This document shows, piece by piece, positions 1 through 10,118 of a stretch of 64,000 nucleotides of DNA; the stretch's first letter is position 1; each line of letters opens with the position of its first letter. The stretch spans positions 17,641,934 through 17,705,933 of the forward strand of contig NC_045138.2 in the NCBI RefSeq assembly GCF_008831285.2, read 5' to 3'. This DNA comes from Nymphaea colorata. Taxonomy: Eukaryota > Streptophyta > Magnoliopsida > Nymphaeales > Nymphaeaceae. The translations under genes and the position numbers were made by a program. The notes below the pieces were generated by a model. The model had not been told where the DNA came from. It ran no database searches and saw only the letters and a program-made list of their open reading frames with translations.

Positions 1-121
1 TATTTGATTTTTTGCTACTTATTATGCCAAAAGGTTCACTGTATTGCAACTTACTTTGCACTATTTGAAACCTTCCTCTTGTGTGGTTTCCTGGCGGGAT
101 GTGATTGCTGTGACGCTGCAG

Positions 122-2110
122 GTTTGAAAGTTTCACATCCTTCAAATGATTCAGGATTGTTGAAGCCCAAGTTGACCATTGGTATGGATGGCAAGATTAG
201 TCTAGATTCCTGTGTTATGTTTGTTTCCCTCTCTCCATCACAGCATGATAGAGTTTATATTATGTCGTTTGTCATCTTATTGTTATAGCCTAGACACTCC
301 TGAAGGGTAGAACAACCTTGTCGACAAGGTTCGACGGGGACCAGGGTGCAGGTACAGGACAGGGCTTGGATATGGTTTAGACTCATAGTTTGTATTTTTT
401 GGGCATATTTTAATTTTTAGTACTTCTGTTAATAATCTATATTTCTAGACATGTATGTAATACACACACACACAAATGCTGCACCTGTATCCACACCCAT
501 GTAAGATTGGTTCTAGTTTCTAATATCAAGAGGCCAGTATAACAGCTTGTAAGCACTTTTTTTTTGTGTCAGAACACTATTGTCGTTACTGGCTTATGAA
601 CAACGTACCATGCTGAGCGCCTTCTTTGCCTGTGCCCATACACCTTCTGAACACATCGGATCACCCATTAAATTGTTATGTTGATGTCATTTTCTGCAAC
701 CTGCCAATGGATTTTGGGTGATGATGTTTCATTTCAACTTTTAAGCCAATGTGCACCTTTAGGCATGGTGGTAATTTCCACTAAGTCACTCCACCAGCAA
801 ACTATCCTCCATGTCACATAGGTGTTGGTGCAAATGTGGAAGCTGATGCTGGGTCTTCAGAGGTGAAGCAGATTGATATTATTATAGACATGAAAGTATA
901 TAATGCTAAACTAGTGAACCAACAAAGACATGATATCACATAAGGAACTAATTGACGAAGTAAAAAGGTTTGAGATAGCAAAATTGTGCAATGGTTAACA
1001 AGATATCAACAAAGACAAGCAAAAATATAGAAATGTGAAGAGATCAATGTTCAAATATAACATTATTAAGACAATCAAGTTCATGGCTCTTTTGTTCCAT
1101 TATTATCATCAATGCTTTCAATGTCATCAGATCACCAACAGTACCAAAATCATCAAAAGAAGAAATAACAGCATTGTCTAAACCCATGTTAGAGTGTGAA
1201 ATCAAGCTCCCTATTGAAGTCAAATTCTTGTGGGCCTACATTACAAAACTTGGATGATCAATAACACCAAAAGGTGAAGTTATGCACTATATCACATAAT
1301 GAATCCAGTGTAAAACAAGAAACGTAATAAAATTAATAAACCAATAAATATATTACATAAATTTTTCTGCGAAATTACTCACAAATTAGAGGGGACGAAA
1401 ACTCGATCCTCTGCATGTAGTGAGCCGTTCTTAATGTCATGTATCAGAGTACATATGCTCAACTTCTTTTACAACATGAAGATGTGGTAGGGTAATATAA
1501 AAATGTTGTTGGAATTTAATAATTTTAATCTGTTCACTGGAATATGTAATGTGAATGGCTTCATTTAATCTTCTTCCTCTAATTATCGTTTTATGGTCTT
1601 AGAACTGTGATATCTATGATATGATATTATACTTGCGATGCTGAGATCTCAAGTTCTCATTGGATGTAGGATATTTGACCAAGGGAGCAATGAAATTAAA
1701 GGTTACGAGGTTCCCAGTACATCCCAGTTCAACAATAAGCCTGAAGGATGGGAATCCACTTCAAAACCTCAAGATGGTAATGTGTTCAATCTGACACAAA
1801 AGGAAGATGATATTCTCCTCCAAGAATTCGAAAGGCGAATTGCTTTTACAAAGTTTCAGGTATACGTCCTCTCTCAACAAGTGTTTTTCTCTCATTTCTT
1901 CTTTGAAGAATAAACAGCACTATCACTTCTACCAACGCATTTTAACTGCTTTTCTTTCTACAGGTTGTAAGTTTTATCAAGTCTCATATATTTAGCCGTA
2001 GGAGGCCGGTGGATGGATGGAAATACATGATTGAAGAGTTGGGTCCAAATGCCAAAAGTGGTAAAGGTAGTATGGCGAGACTGCCAAGTTCGCCTGTACC
2101 ACCAAATTAA
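122..2110 (+). CDS. C-terminal exons of an unrecognised plant protein (5' end outside window)
   Basis: I do not recognise this family. The last two exons are clear: one ends at 1859 (CAG|GTATAC) and the next runs 1964-2110 after a pyrimidine-rich tract and CAG, with phase 0 between them. The joined reading frame goes through EFERRIAFTKFQ, then VVSFIKSHIFSRRRPVDGW and YMIEELGPNAKSGKGS, and stops at TAA 2108-2110. The basic RRRPVDGWKYM stretch reads like a conserved protein tail. The penultimate exon most likely starts at 1654, since AAG|TT joins in phase to a candidate upstream exon 122-181 (CAG before it, GTATGG after it). That upstream exon and the ~1.47 kb intron are inferred from phase alone. 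An alternative acceptor lies at 1669/1670. The tail is hydrophilic, without signal peptide or membrane segment. The rest of the gene lies left of the window. Confidence 0.5.
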
Positions 2111-2583
2111 TCTTTGGGAAAGAAGGTTGTAATGAAGATGCATACAAAGGGCGGTAGTTCTTTGTTTTGTAATGTAATGAATGCTTTACATTCCCTATCT
2201 TTTTTTCTTGAAATAATACATTCTCTGTATCATCCTCTCATAGAGCACTTTAGGAAGCTAGAGAGCGGGAGACTTGATTCAGGGTCTTCATCTTATTCCT
2301 CTTCATCATCCTCCTCTTCACTACAGGTATCCTTACAGGTCCATCCGTTTCACCTTACTGTGTTGCCCAGAAACGAAAGCCTTCATATGATTGTCATTAT
2401 ACTCTCTTTAGTATACCAACAGCTTTTGAACAGCTACATTGTGCGACCCAAGTTGCTCAGCAATACAACCAGTTGGTGGCCACCCAAGATACTTTTTATG
2501 TTTCAGCATCTAAATCACTTCTTACCTGCCTCCCACTTCATGTGTGGCTTCTATTCCCTGATAGCACCAATCTTATGAGATCA

Positions 2584-2625
<42 letters not shown>

Positions 2626-2631
2626 TGTGTG
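2584..2631. repeat. Compound (TC)n(GT)n microsatellite
   Basis: About 12 TC units pass directly into about 11 GT units, roughly 470 bp past the stop of the left-edge gene. The reading frames across it ([12 protein letters not shown]) are artefacts of the repeat. Confidence 0.95.
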
Positions 2632-2775
2632 GAGCTGTGTATACTGTCTTTTTTATAAAGAGATTCAGCCTTGTGTATACTGTCTTTTTTTATGAGGAGA
2701 TTCGATGCCATTTTCTAGTTTTGTTTAATGCCCAAGGATCATCCCACAAGCACCCCACTTAATAGGTCTTTTTTT

Positions 2776-3110
2776 TCAAGGTTTTTTTTTTTCGACATCA
2801 AGTAAGCCATGAACTTCACTAAATGCAATGTCAGTCCTGGGGAGAACCATTGATGCACATAAATCACGTATCTTGAGTATCAAATTGTTGATTTCCTTCA
2901 AGAAGGGCTTTTCGGTGAGTGAAATCCATCCGAAGAAAAGCTGAAGCTCGCCTATATGTGCCTCCGCCACTGTGAGCGGACTGCCACTCCATCATCTGTC
3001 CACGGATAGCTTGTCCCAAACTGGTTGCTGCTGCTGTTACTGTTGCTTGGTTGAACCTCTGGTTGCTTTTCTCTGCACCCAACACATCAGATATTTGAGT
3101 GGCGGCAGAA
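2776..3110 (-). other. Possible short coding remnant ending in an A-rich tract
   Basis: On the minus strand two overlapping frames stay open for 60-75 codons. One reads EKSNQRFNQATVTAAATSL, the other AEAHIGELQLFFGWISL and then LLDVEKKK. The composition is more protein-like than in neighbouring DNA, and the 3' end on this strand passes into two A-rich runs, as in a retroposed copy. I cannot assign a family, a start codon or splice sites. It may be a degraded gene fragment or chance. Confidence 0.2.
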
Positions 3111-5780
3111 GTTTTAAAATATCAGACGTCAACAAGAACTTATCAAATTGAATAGATTGTATATGGAAATAGAATGATCCTTTTGTCAAGAGAGAATGCA
3201 AATAGGATAACTAAATCATGATGATTTCATCAAATGATAATATACACTTCTTCCTGTTAAAAATAACAATCAAAATATCTTTCTCTTTTTTGTTTATTTT
3301 GGGCAGTGTTCTCACCTTTTATACGTATAACTGATATAATCATACGACCACTTTAAAACAGAGGTTTATGGTAGATGAAGTAATGGGCAGATAAAGCTCC
3401 AGTATCTAGCCATCGTTCCCAACGTTCAAATCCCAACACGGACATCCACCTACCAGCCTGCTCCGTCCAAAAAAATGGAAAAAGAATGAAGAGCCACCTA
3501 CTTCCACATGGGAAGAGCTGACATATAATTTCCCTTTCCTACATAAATCTACAGGTGATAGAAGTCGCTGTTGCCACAGGAACTGTCTGAAATAAAAGAA
3601 AACACATGTTAACTTTGTTCAGTAATGAAGTATGCCTGATTACTGAATCGATATTTGTCATGCAATTTCATAGGCAAATTCAAATCTAAATGATATCTAA
3701 TTAGGTCCAGTACGTATCCAACCCGTTCATATAATTGTCACAACTAATGCCTTTAAAGTACAATTCTATTTAAAAGCAATTGCTCAAATTGAATCTAAGT
3801 TCGATTACTTAAAATCCACTTATGTTCTATTTGCTAAGGCTGCTCCAACCTGAATCCGAACTTGAAAATCTCAGGTCCAAACGCTACCCATTATGGTCAT
3901 ATGACATCCGATAAAATTGTAACAACCTGAATCTGTACTGTTCATGGCCCCCCTGATATCTAATCAGGTGAACGTGGTTTAGCTTATATAAGAAGCTAGC
4001 AAAAGCCTCTGAAGGAGAATTTAGATTATTACCCATGCATTTGCCAGACCAGCTCTTGATTTTGCTCAATTGAGGTTAAGACATGCCTTATAAGACAAAG
4101 TCTCTCTATACAGGAGATAATACTTTGTTCCTGGGGTTTGAGCTTGCCATTTGGAAAGTCAATGGCTGATAGTAGCATCCACCAAAGTTTTCTTGATGTA
4201 GAGAAAGAGGAAGACCAACTTAATTAAGGAGAAGGTCAGCATTTTTCCGTTTTGAGTCTGTCCCATTGGTAACACAAACGCAGTCCTTTTCATTCTTGGA
4301 ACACCGGGAACAGGTCTTCCAAACATTGTTGCTGTAATGGAAGAATTAGCACTTCTTAGTTTAAGCCTGACAAAGCTTGAAATACTTGACCCCTCCGCCA
4401 ATGAGTTCCTGTAGGTTTTAATCAAACACAATGACCAAGCTCTTAAGCTTGGTACCCCTCTCTTCATCTTGTTTGCTAGTCCACCATGCTCCATGCAAGC
4501 TTTGTTGCAGATATTTTATTGAAGTGGCCAACAGATGCCAAATACGTTGGAGCATAATCCCACAATGCTAGAAGCCAAACAAATAGTATAAAAGACTAGA
4601 GAAAGATCGCTGTTTGGCATTAGGAACAAGGTGTGGCTGTTGTATGAATCTGCTTCAAAATTGAAGAAAGTGCATGGAATACTTGAACAATTGTCTTATA
4701 TGAATCTTGAGGTAGATTCATGGAACATTCACATGTTGTTCCTAATGCCAAACGACACCTAAGGTACGAAAGAAGCCGTCAACAGAAAAGAAAGAAAAGA
4801 ATAGTTCCAGTGGTATCCCACGCTGTATTCGGATGTAAACGTTCTTCAAAAATGACCTTCACCATCTAAAGTTCTGAGAAAATTTTGCTATATACTAATC
4901 TGGTAATGAAATTTGCTGAGCATATCATTCCTCAAAATCTTGTCCCATCCCTTTGTTTACTTATTACAACCCATATTGAGATGTGGAGTCGAGAAGTTCA
5001 TGGATATCCTAGTTACGTTCTTTTTTCTCCGTAAGGATGGTTCACTGTAGTCTTCTTCTGAAGCTATTATATGTTGAATGAGTTGCACTTGGGACTTAGA
5101 TGCCAAGACATCACACCTCTTCACAAAACTTCAATTTTGTGGGAGAAAATAACAGCTGTTTCTGTGCATGTGATTCTCCCTATTATCCTTTGTTGGTTGT
5201 CTTCAACACGGCATTAAATCAATTGGAACAGACTGCGATACTTGTCCACAGATGCTTGCTGATTTCTTTATGATGAATCTTATGCACAAAAGATAAAAAC
5301 TCAGTTGTATGGACCAATTTCTTGTATCGTTTTAGTGACTGTGATGGCATTTCTTCGGATGTGCTTGAAAAATCAAAATGCATCATGCCCTGGTTTGTGT
5401 TGCATCTTCACGTGAACGATGAATAGCAAATACGATATCTTGCAGTCTTACATTCAATATTTTCACATGCTTCGCTTAAAATATTATACTGAAAACATCT
5501 CGTGTATAAAATTGTTTTATATATCTTGATCCTATGAAAAATGAAGACAAAATTATAAAAAACCGTCCACCAAAAGAGAAAATCAAAAATGGGCACTTAC
5601 GTTTTTGAGAAATTCACAGATTGCCATGAGCAAACAATCTTAAGTGGTTCTTTATAATTTTTTTTAAAATAAATAAATTTAAAAAAAATGATTTGGAAAT
5701 AAGATCAAAGACAAAAAGAGTGAGAGAGGAAAAAGATGGAGGAAGGAAGAGGGATAATTACGAGTTCAACTTGGTTTTCA
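3111..5780. other. AT-rich intergenic DNA, no gene recognised
   Basis: No frame here has a recognisable domain. The longest minus-strand ORF (4494-4159, 111 codons) matches no family I know. Around 3365-3490 (+) a stretch holds a GTTCAAATCCC motif resembling a pol III B box, with a weak A-box-like sequence ~50 bp upstream and an A-rich tail, so it may be a worn tRNA-derived SINE. Confidence 0.5.
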
Positions 5781-5894
5781 TAACCGATGAGGACAACTTT
5801 AATCTCAAGATCAACATTCTTTAATACCATCAAAATAACCGATGAGGACAACTTTAATCTCAAGATCAACATTCTTCAATACCATCAAAATAAC
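5781..5894. repeat. 55 bp direct tandem duplication
   Basis: A unit beginning TAACCGATGAGGACAACTTT occupies 5781-5835 and recurs at 5836-5890 with a single T/C difference. The first bases of a third copy follow. The near identity implies recent duplication. Confidence 0.9.
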
Positions 5895-6002
5895 ACGCTT
5901 CAAAATTTAAAGATGGTTTCCAACCTGACTCGTTGCACTACTCATTATTTGAAGAGAGAAAAAAAAAGATTGATCATTAGAATATAAAGCGCATCTCGGA
6001 GC

Positions 6003-6188
6003 CAAGGAGGGTCCACATGGGCCCTGGCCCCACCTCAAAAAAACTTTTTAAAAAAACTTTACATGTGCATTTTAGAAAATTTTACTTATCTTATATTAAT
6101 TTTTTTAAAAATGATGTTTTGGCCCGTGTCAAAATTTATAAACTTTAATTCAGCTCTTGTCATGAAAAATGTTTAGCTCTGCCCCTAT
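6003..6188. mobile_element. Degenerate hAT-type MITE (GGGGCGGAGCC family)
   Basis: The right end, GCTCTGCCCCTA, is the inverse complement of the CAGGGGCGGAGC terminus typical of short nonautonomous hAT elements. The left end (CTCGGAGCCAAGG) is worn. The interior (TTTTGGCCCGTGTCAAAATTT and a later CATGAAAAATGTTTAGC) matches the element at 14870-15046 in the same order. No clean target-site duplication is visible and there is no coding capacity. Confidence 0.55.
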
Positions 6189-6202
6189 CGTTCACCTTCA
6201 CC

Positions 6203-6390
6203 CAGGGGCGGAGGGAAAGGGGGGCCTGCCCATAGCCCCACCTCAGCTAATGAAATTTTTTTTATATTAAAAAAAAATAATATTATTTAATTGCGTAGTG
6301 TATTTTTTGTATTAGAATTCATTTTGGCCCTACCCTAATCCAGAGGCCAGACTGCCGCCTGCCCCTGAAGAAAAACCTGGCTCTGCCTTG
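6203..6390. mobile_element. Nonautonomous hAT MITE with 8 bp target-site duplication
   Basis: The element starts CAGGGGCGGAG and ends CTGGCTCTGCCTTG, imperfect terminal inverted repeats of hAT type. It is flanked by exact 8 bp direct repeats CCTTCACC at 6195-6202 and 6391-6398. At ~188 bp it encodes nothing and would depend on a transposase in trans. It sits 15 bp from the related degenerate copy at 6003-6188. Confidence 0.8.
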
Positions 6391-6968
6391 CCTTCACCTA
6401 CATCAATTTGATACGGCTGTTTGCGATTGATCGTAGAAAGTTGGGCACCTCTTTGATGAACTTCAAAGTTGAGCACCTCTGATGAACTTCAGTTGGGCAG
6501 CGATTTGTTCATCTCTCATTTGTCGGGAGATTTTTTGTAATTCTTGGAAAAAAAAATCACGACTTAAAAAATATTCAACCAGTCGAATGGATAGACTCAA
6601 GGGCCGAATTCCATATCTGCCTTTCACTAGTCATGCATTAAATAAAGCCGTGAAATTAGAGGCCATGCATGCATTATTATGAAAAGGACGCCTCTGGAAC
6701 ATATCCGGGCGGCTAAGAAACTAATTTGCCGGGCAAATGCCCCGGTGATGAACATTTTTAATTTCTAATAGCATTTCTTTGTTTAATTTATGGATTTATT
6801 TAATTGTCAATTAGCTTACACTTGGGGAGGACCTGACCAACGTCAAGGAATTTGAATTATTGCAAGCACTTATAAAATCGGGCCTGCAGAAATAAAATCC
6901 ACAAAATGACATGTTAGAATAAGTAGGTCCGTCTTTTGCATGTGGTCCAACTTAAGCTATCTCCCTCT

Positions 6969-6994
6969 ATATATATATATATATATATATATAT
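6969..6994. repeat. (TA)n microsatellite
   Basis: About 13 uninterrupted TA units in AT-rich intergenic DNA. Confidence 0.95.
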
Positions 6995-7119
6995 TTCGAT
7001 TTTTTTTAGAGAGACAAAACTCTCCCTCATTGCACCATTAAAACAATTTTTATCGGCTCATATCGGGTGAGCGAAAGGGTCAATCCCACCGTTCGAAGCA
7101 AAACCCGAAGGCCCCCCCC

Positions 7120-7290
7120 ATTCCCCCGGCCTTCGGCGTCCTGAGCTGCATCGGTATCAGTGATAGAACGAGACACCATTCAACTTAGATGCTGTGCCCT
7201 ATCGCCTTAAGACACAGAAACATAGCGCCCATGAGAATTGAACTAGAGACCTGCTTTTTACAAATCTTTACATTGATACGGTATGATGTT
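7120..7290 (-). mobile_element. SINE-like repeat copy
   Basis: Read on the minus strand, a B-box-like GTTCAATTCTC is followed by ATGGGCGCTATG and later by ATCACTGATACCGATGCAGC. The same ordered blocks recur, diverged, on the minus strand at 46960-47080. The B-box plus GGGCGCTA block also occurs at 10893-11045 (+). A dispersed noncoding repeat is clear. The tRNA-derived SINE assignment is inferred, because no convincing A box or poly(A) tail was found. Confidence 0.45.
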
Positions 7291-7791
7291 TTCTCCCTTC
7301 ATGATTTTTGTGAGCACGCAAGCACAAACTTTATTTTAAAATTTAGAAGAGTATTTTGTGTGAGTATATATGGATGTTGTTCTTGAATCTACATAATTAT
7401 ACGCTCGCTAATAAGAAAGGAAGGAAGAATCATGGAAATTGGAAACCAAATGAACTGATATAGTGATAAAATTTGATCAACTTTCACCAAGCAAACTGCC
7501 CACGCGAATTAACTTTATGGGTCACTTGAATGACATTCAAAGACACTGTTTCAGGGTTAAAAACAACATTATTCTAGTTTTGGTTTGTCACTTAGATAAA
7601 TAAACTAAGTTTTTGGGACTAATTAAAAACTTGGTTTTCATAAAACTACCTTAGATGAGGATATCATCCAAATACCCTTTCAAGTCTTCAAAAATATTAG
7701 AAATATCAATGGATCATATTAGGATTTATCATATGATATCCTGTTTGATCATTGCATAGCAGTTGTTTGTTATGTCCTGTCAAATGTGATC

Positions 7792-7866
7792 GTGAAAGGT
7801 CCCAACCACCTGATGACACGTGGCACACATTGTGCCATATGTCGTCAGGTGGTTGGGTACTTTTCA
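7792..7866. repeat. Foldback: ~26 bp inverted repeat with a short loop
   Basis: The left arm at 7801, CCCAACCACCTGATGACACG, pairs with an arm ending at 7857 (GTCGTCAGGTGGTTGGG), with about 23 of 26 positions complementary and a loop of a few bases. Flanking bases (GTGAAAGGT left, ACTTTTCAA right) extend the pairing imperfectly. A third copy of AGGTGGTTGG lies near 7883. If transcribed it would form a stable hairpin, though the loop is shorter than in most plant miRNA precursors. It may be the core of a foldback transposon. Confidence 0.7.
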
Positions 7867-8030
7867 ACCAAGGGCATAGCACCAGGTGGTTGGCCTCTTA
7901 TGTGACTATTTAGGTATTGCTTAAGTTGACTTTGAGTCGCATTTGAAAATCCATAAGTGAAATTTATACAACCATAGATATCGCTGCACCTGAATGTGAC
8001 CTCAAAAAATGATTGAACAAGAAAAATCAA

Positions 8031-8524
8031 CTCTATAATGTATCTACACTTGATTATATGCTATGGAAATCCAGTTTTTTTTTTTTTAATCGAACTAACT
8101 AGTAGAATTCAGAATCGAATAAAATATCAGATTATATCTGACCAATTGACAACCCCAAAAGATATGTGCAACATTTCAAAGTGTAAACTGACTTGGGAAT
8201 AGTTTTGTATACATCAACAATTTGGAGAAAAGATTATGAATATATATAAAGCTTCTTACAAGCCTTATGTCATACATACTTTTCGCAACCCTTATGATTT
8301 GTGATTCATGTCTAAATGATTTTCACGTTAGTTAATTAAGGTTATTATCGAAGATTCAATACAATAGAGCATGTTCGAATCGCAATGGCGTCGGTAAATA
8401 AGATGGCAACAAATAAAAACAAACCAGTCTTCTTCTCCGGCTCGGGTTAATGTATGAAGAAGAAAAGATGATGCAAACCATTCTGTGATTGATGATAAAA
8501 ATGGAGTAATTAACAAATTTTCAG
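8031..8524. other. AT-rich 3' flank of ELC
   Basis: No coding signal. It holds the 3' flank and presumably the 3'UTR of the minus-strand ELC gene. No poly(A) site can be fixed confidently. Confidence 0.5.
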
Positions 8525-9520
8525 TCAGTTGATCGATAAAGTCGCCATGGATGGACGCCTGTGCCGCATGATCTTGGTACACTTGGCGCGGCAGAAGAAC
8601 TGCTCCTTCGCCCAGTAGCGCACAAGCTTCATGTAGGGGGCGAGCTCAATCCTCCCCTCTTGCAGTGCTCTGTCCAACCGATCCATCACGTCCTCCACGG
8701 CGAGGTCAGCGGCGGAGCTCTCCAGCACCACCCTCGACTCGCCGTCCACGCACTCGAGCATCTCCTCCACCTCCGCCTCGAGGCCGCGGACCGCCTGGTT
8801 CTCCTCCAACCAGTCCTGCAGCATCTCTGACCGCCAATTCACGGCCTCGGTTCTCTCTTGGAGCAAGAACCTCTCGCACTCCAGCTGGGCGATGGCGTCT
8901 TCGAGCTGCTGGGAGTGGTCCCGAAGAAGAGATTGCCGGGCGAGGAGCTCGTTGATGTCGGCGGTGGATTGCCGGCGGAAGGTCGCGACGTCGTAGAAGA
9001 GCGCGAGGGCCAGCCGATCGATCGCCTCTTGCTTCGAGATGAGAAAGGGATTTGGGGGACGGCGGCCGGCGGTGGCGGAGGAGGGGGGAAGGGGAGAGTA
9101 TAGGCGGAGGATGCGCTGAAGGTTGCGGGCGAGGTCCGGGAGGTTGGATGACGGGTATTTCCAGGAGAGGAGGTAAGGGGTGAGAACGGCGCCGGTGGTG
9201 CTGTCGACGAAGGGGTGGTCTTGAATTACGGCGGTGGTGGCGGAGAGGAAGGCGAGGGGAGGGGCGAAGGGGTAGGTGGGAGGCAGCCATATGGTGAAGG
9301 GGGTGGAGGCGATGGTGCCGGTGGCGGAGAGGAGGTAGAAGGTGGCGCCGTCGTCTGCGGTGAAGTGGTCGGCGCGGGGGGAAAGGGAAGAGAACTCGTT
9401 GAAGAGGGCGAGGAGGTCGGCGCGGATGAGCCACTTGAGCCTGTGGTGTGTGTAGGAGAGGGAGAAGGAGCCGCTGCGGGCGAAGGCCGTGTCTATGAAT
9501 CGTGCTGCAGACGGAGCCAT
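8525..9520 (-). CDS. ELC: ELC / VPS23 (TSG101-like) ESCRT-I subunit
   Basis: This is a ubiquitin-binding subunit of the ESCRT-I complex, which sorts ubiquitinated membrane proteins into multivesicular bodies. It is one uninterrupted frame of 331 codons, as expected for the intronless plant ELC genes. Residues ~20-150 form a UEV domain, an inactive E2-like fold: HHRLKWLIRADLLALFNEF, FTIWLPPTYPFAPPLAF, HPFVDSTTGAVLTPYL, and the family signature YPSSNLPDLARNLQRIL. A short proline-rich linker follows, then a coiled coil (~190-265, heptads around LLRDHSQQLEDAIAQLECE). The C terminus is a steadiness box (AVEDVMDRLDRALQEGRIEL, YWAKEQFFCRAK) that binds other ESCRT-I subunits. The linker is short, so the protein is smaller than the ~400-residue Arabidopsis ELC. 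The ATG lies in CCATGGCT context. Coding sequence is GC-rich. A decayed copy lies at 19791-20289. Confidence 0.93.
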   Translation of the reverse strand: MAPSAARFIDTAFARSGSFSLSYTHHRLKWLIRADLLALFNEFSSLSPRADHFTADDGATFYLLSATGTIASTPFTIWLPPTYPFAPPLAFLSATTAVIQDHPFVDSTTGAVLTPYLLSWKYPSSNLPDLARNLQRILRLYSPLPPSSATAGRRPPNPFLISKQEAIDRLALALFYDVATFRRQSTADINELLARQSLLRDHSQQLEDAIAQLECERFLLQERTEAVNWRSEMLQDWLEENQAVRGLEAEVEEMLECVDGESRVVLESSAADLAVEDVMDRLDRALQEGRIELAPYMKLVRYWAKEQFFCRAKCTKIMRHRRPSMATLSIN

Positions 9521-9620
9521 GGCGTCCTCCTGTAGTATAGAGAGAAGCCGAGGAGATCGAGTTAAGTACTCAACACTGCTTCTCTTATTGTTGAGACGGT
9601 CAAGCTCTTGTTCTCATCTA

Positions 9621-9628
9621 TTTTTATA
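9621..9628 (-). promoter_or_regulatory. Candidate TATA box of ELC
   Basis: TATAAAAA on the minus strand lies ~100 bp upstream of the ELC start codon, a typical plant core-promoter distance. Position and motif only. Confidence 0.4.
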
Positions 9629-9699
9629 AATCCCCTATAGATTACATCTCGAAATCTTCAATTTATAAAGATTTCATTCTTTGGTGTTCTAGATTTTCA

Positions 9700-10118
9700 G
9701 TTTTCTAAGGCAGAGAGAAACTAGTTGGCTAGTTGATCTTGGATTATCTGCACAGGTGGTAGAAAGGCCATACAATTTTTAATTGCAGATTTTCTCGGTG
9801 TCAAATTCTTCCTTGTTTCTTTCTGGTGTGAGTTCAGCAGCTATGGAGGAAGTTGACCAGCTTAAGGAAATTTCTAATCTTCTAAAATAATAGGGGTTCA
9901 TTAATAAATTTTAAAAGTATACTCTTAATAATTAGCAAGATTTTAGAGTTTCTCTTGCTTCAAGTGACGGTCTTCAAATCTTAAATCTAGCAGCATAGTT
10001 TCAAAAGTTTTTTTTTTATGCATAGAACAGAATTTTCATGAGCTCAAAAAACTGGATTGTTGGATTTGAAACCCTTATAACATGAATCATTTTCAATACA
10101 AAGATAAACTATGCCGTT
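9700..10118. other. ELC upstream DNA, duplicated at 20.7-21.1 kb
   Basis: Blocks here recur in the same order beyond the ELC pseudogene: TCAAATTCTTCCTTGTTTCT (9801 and 20809 areas), GAGGAAGT-GACCAGCTTA, TCTAATCTTCTAAAA, and TTGAAACCCTTATAACAT (10067 and 21057 areas). This shows the duplication carried upstream DNA as well as coding sequence. Confidence 0.8.

Noticed and set aside
8706-9434. 242-codon minus-strand ORF rich in proline, histidine and arginine
   Set aside because: Out-of-frame shadow of ELC in GC-rich sequence; the UEV and steadiness-box frame is the real one.
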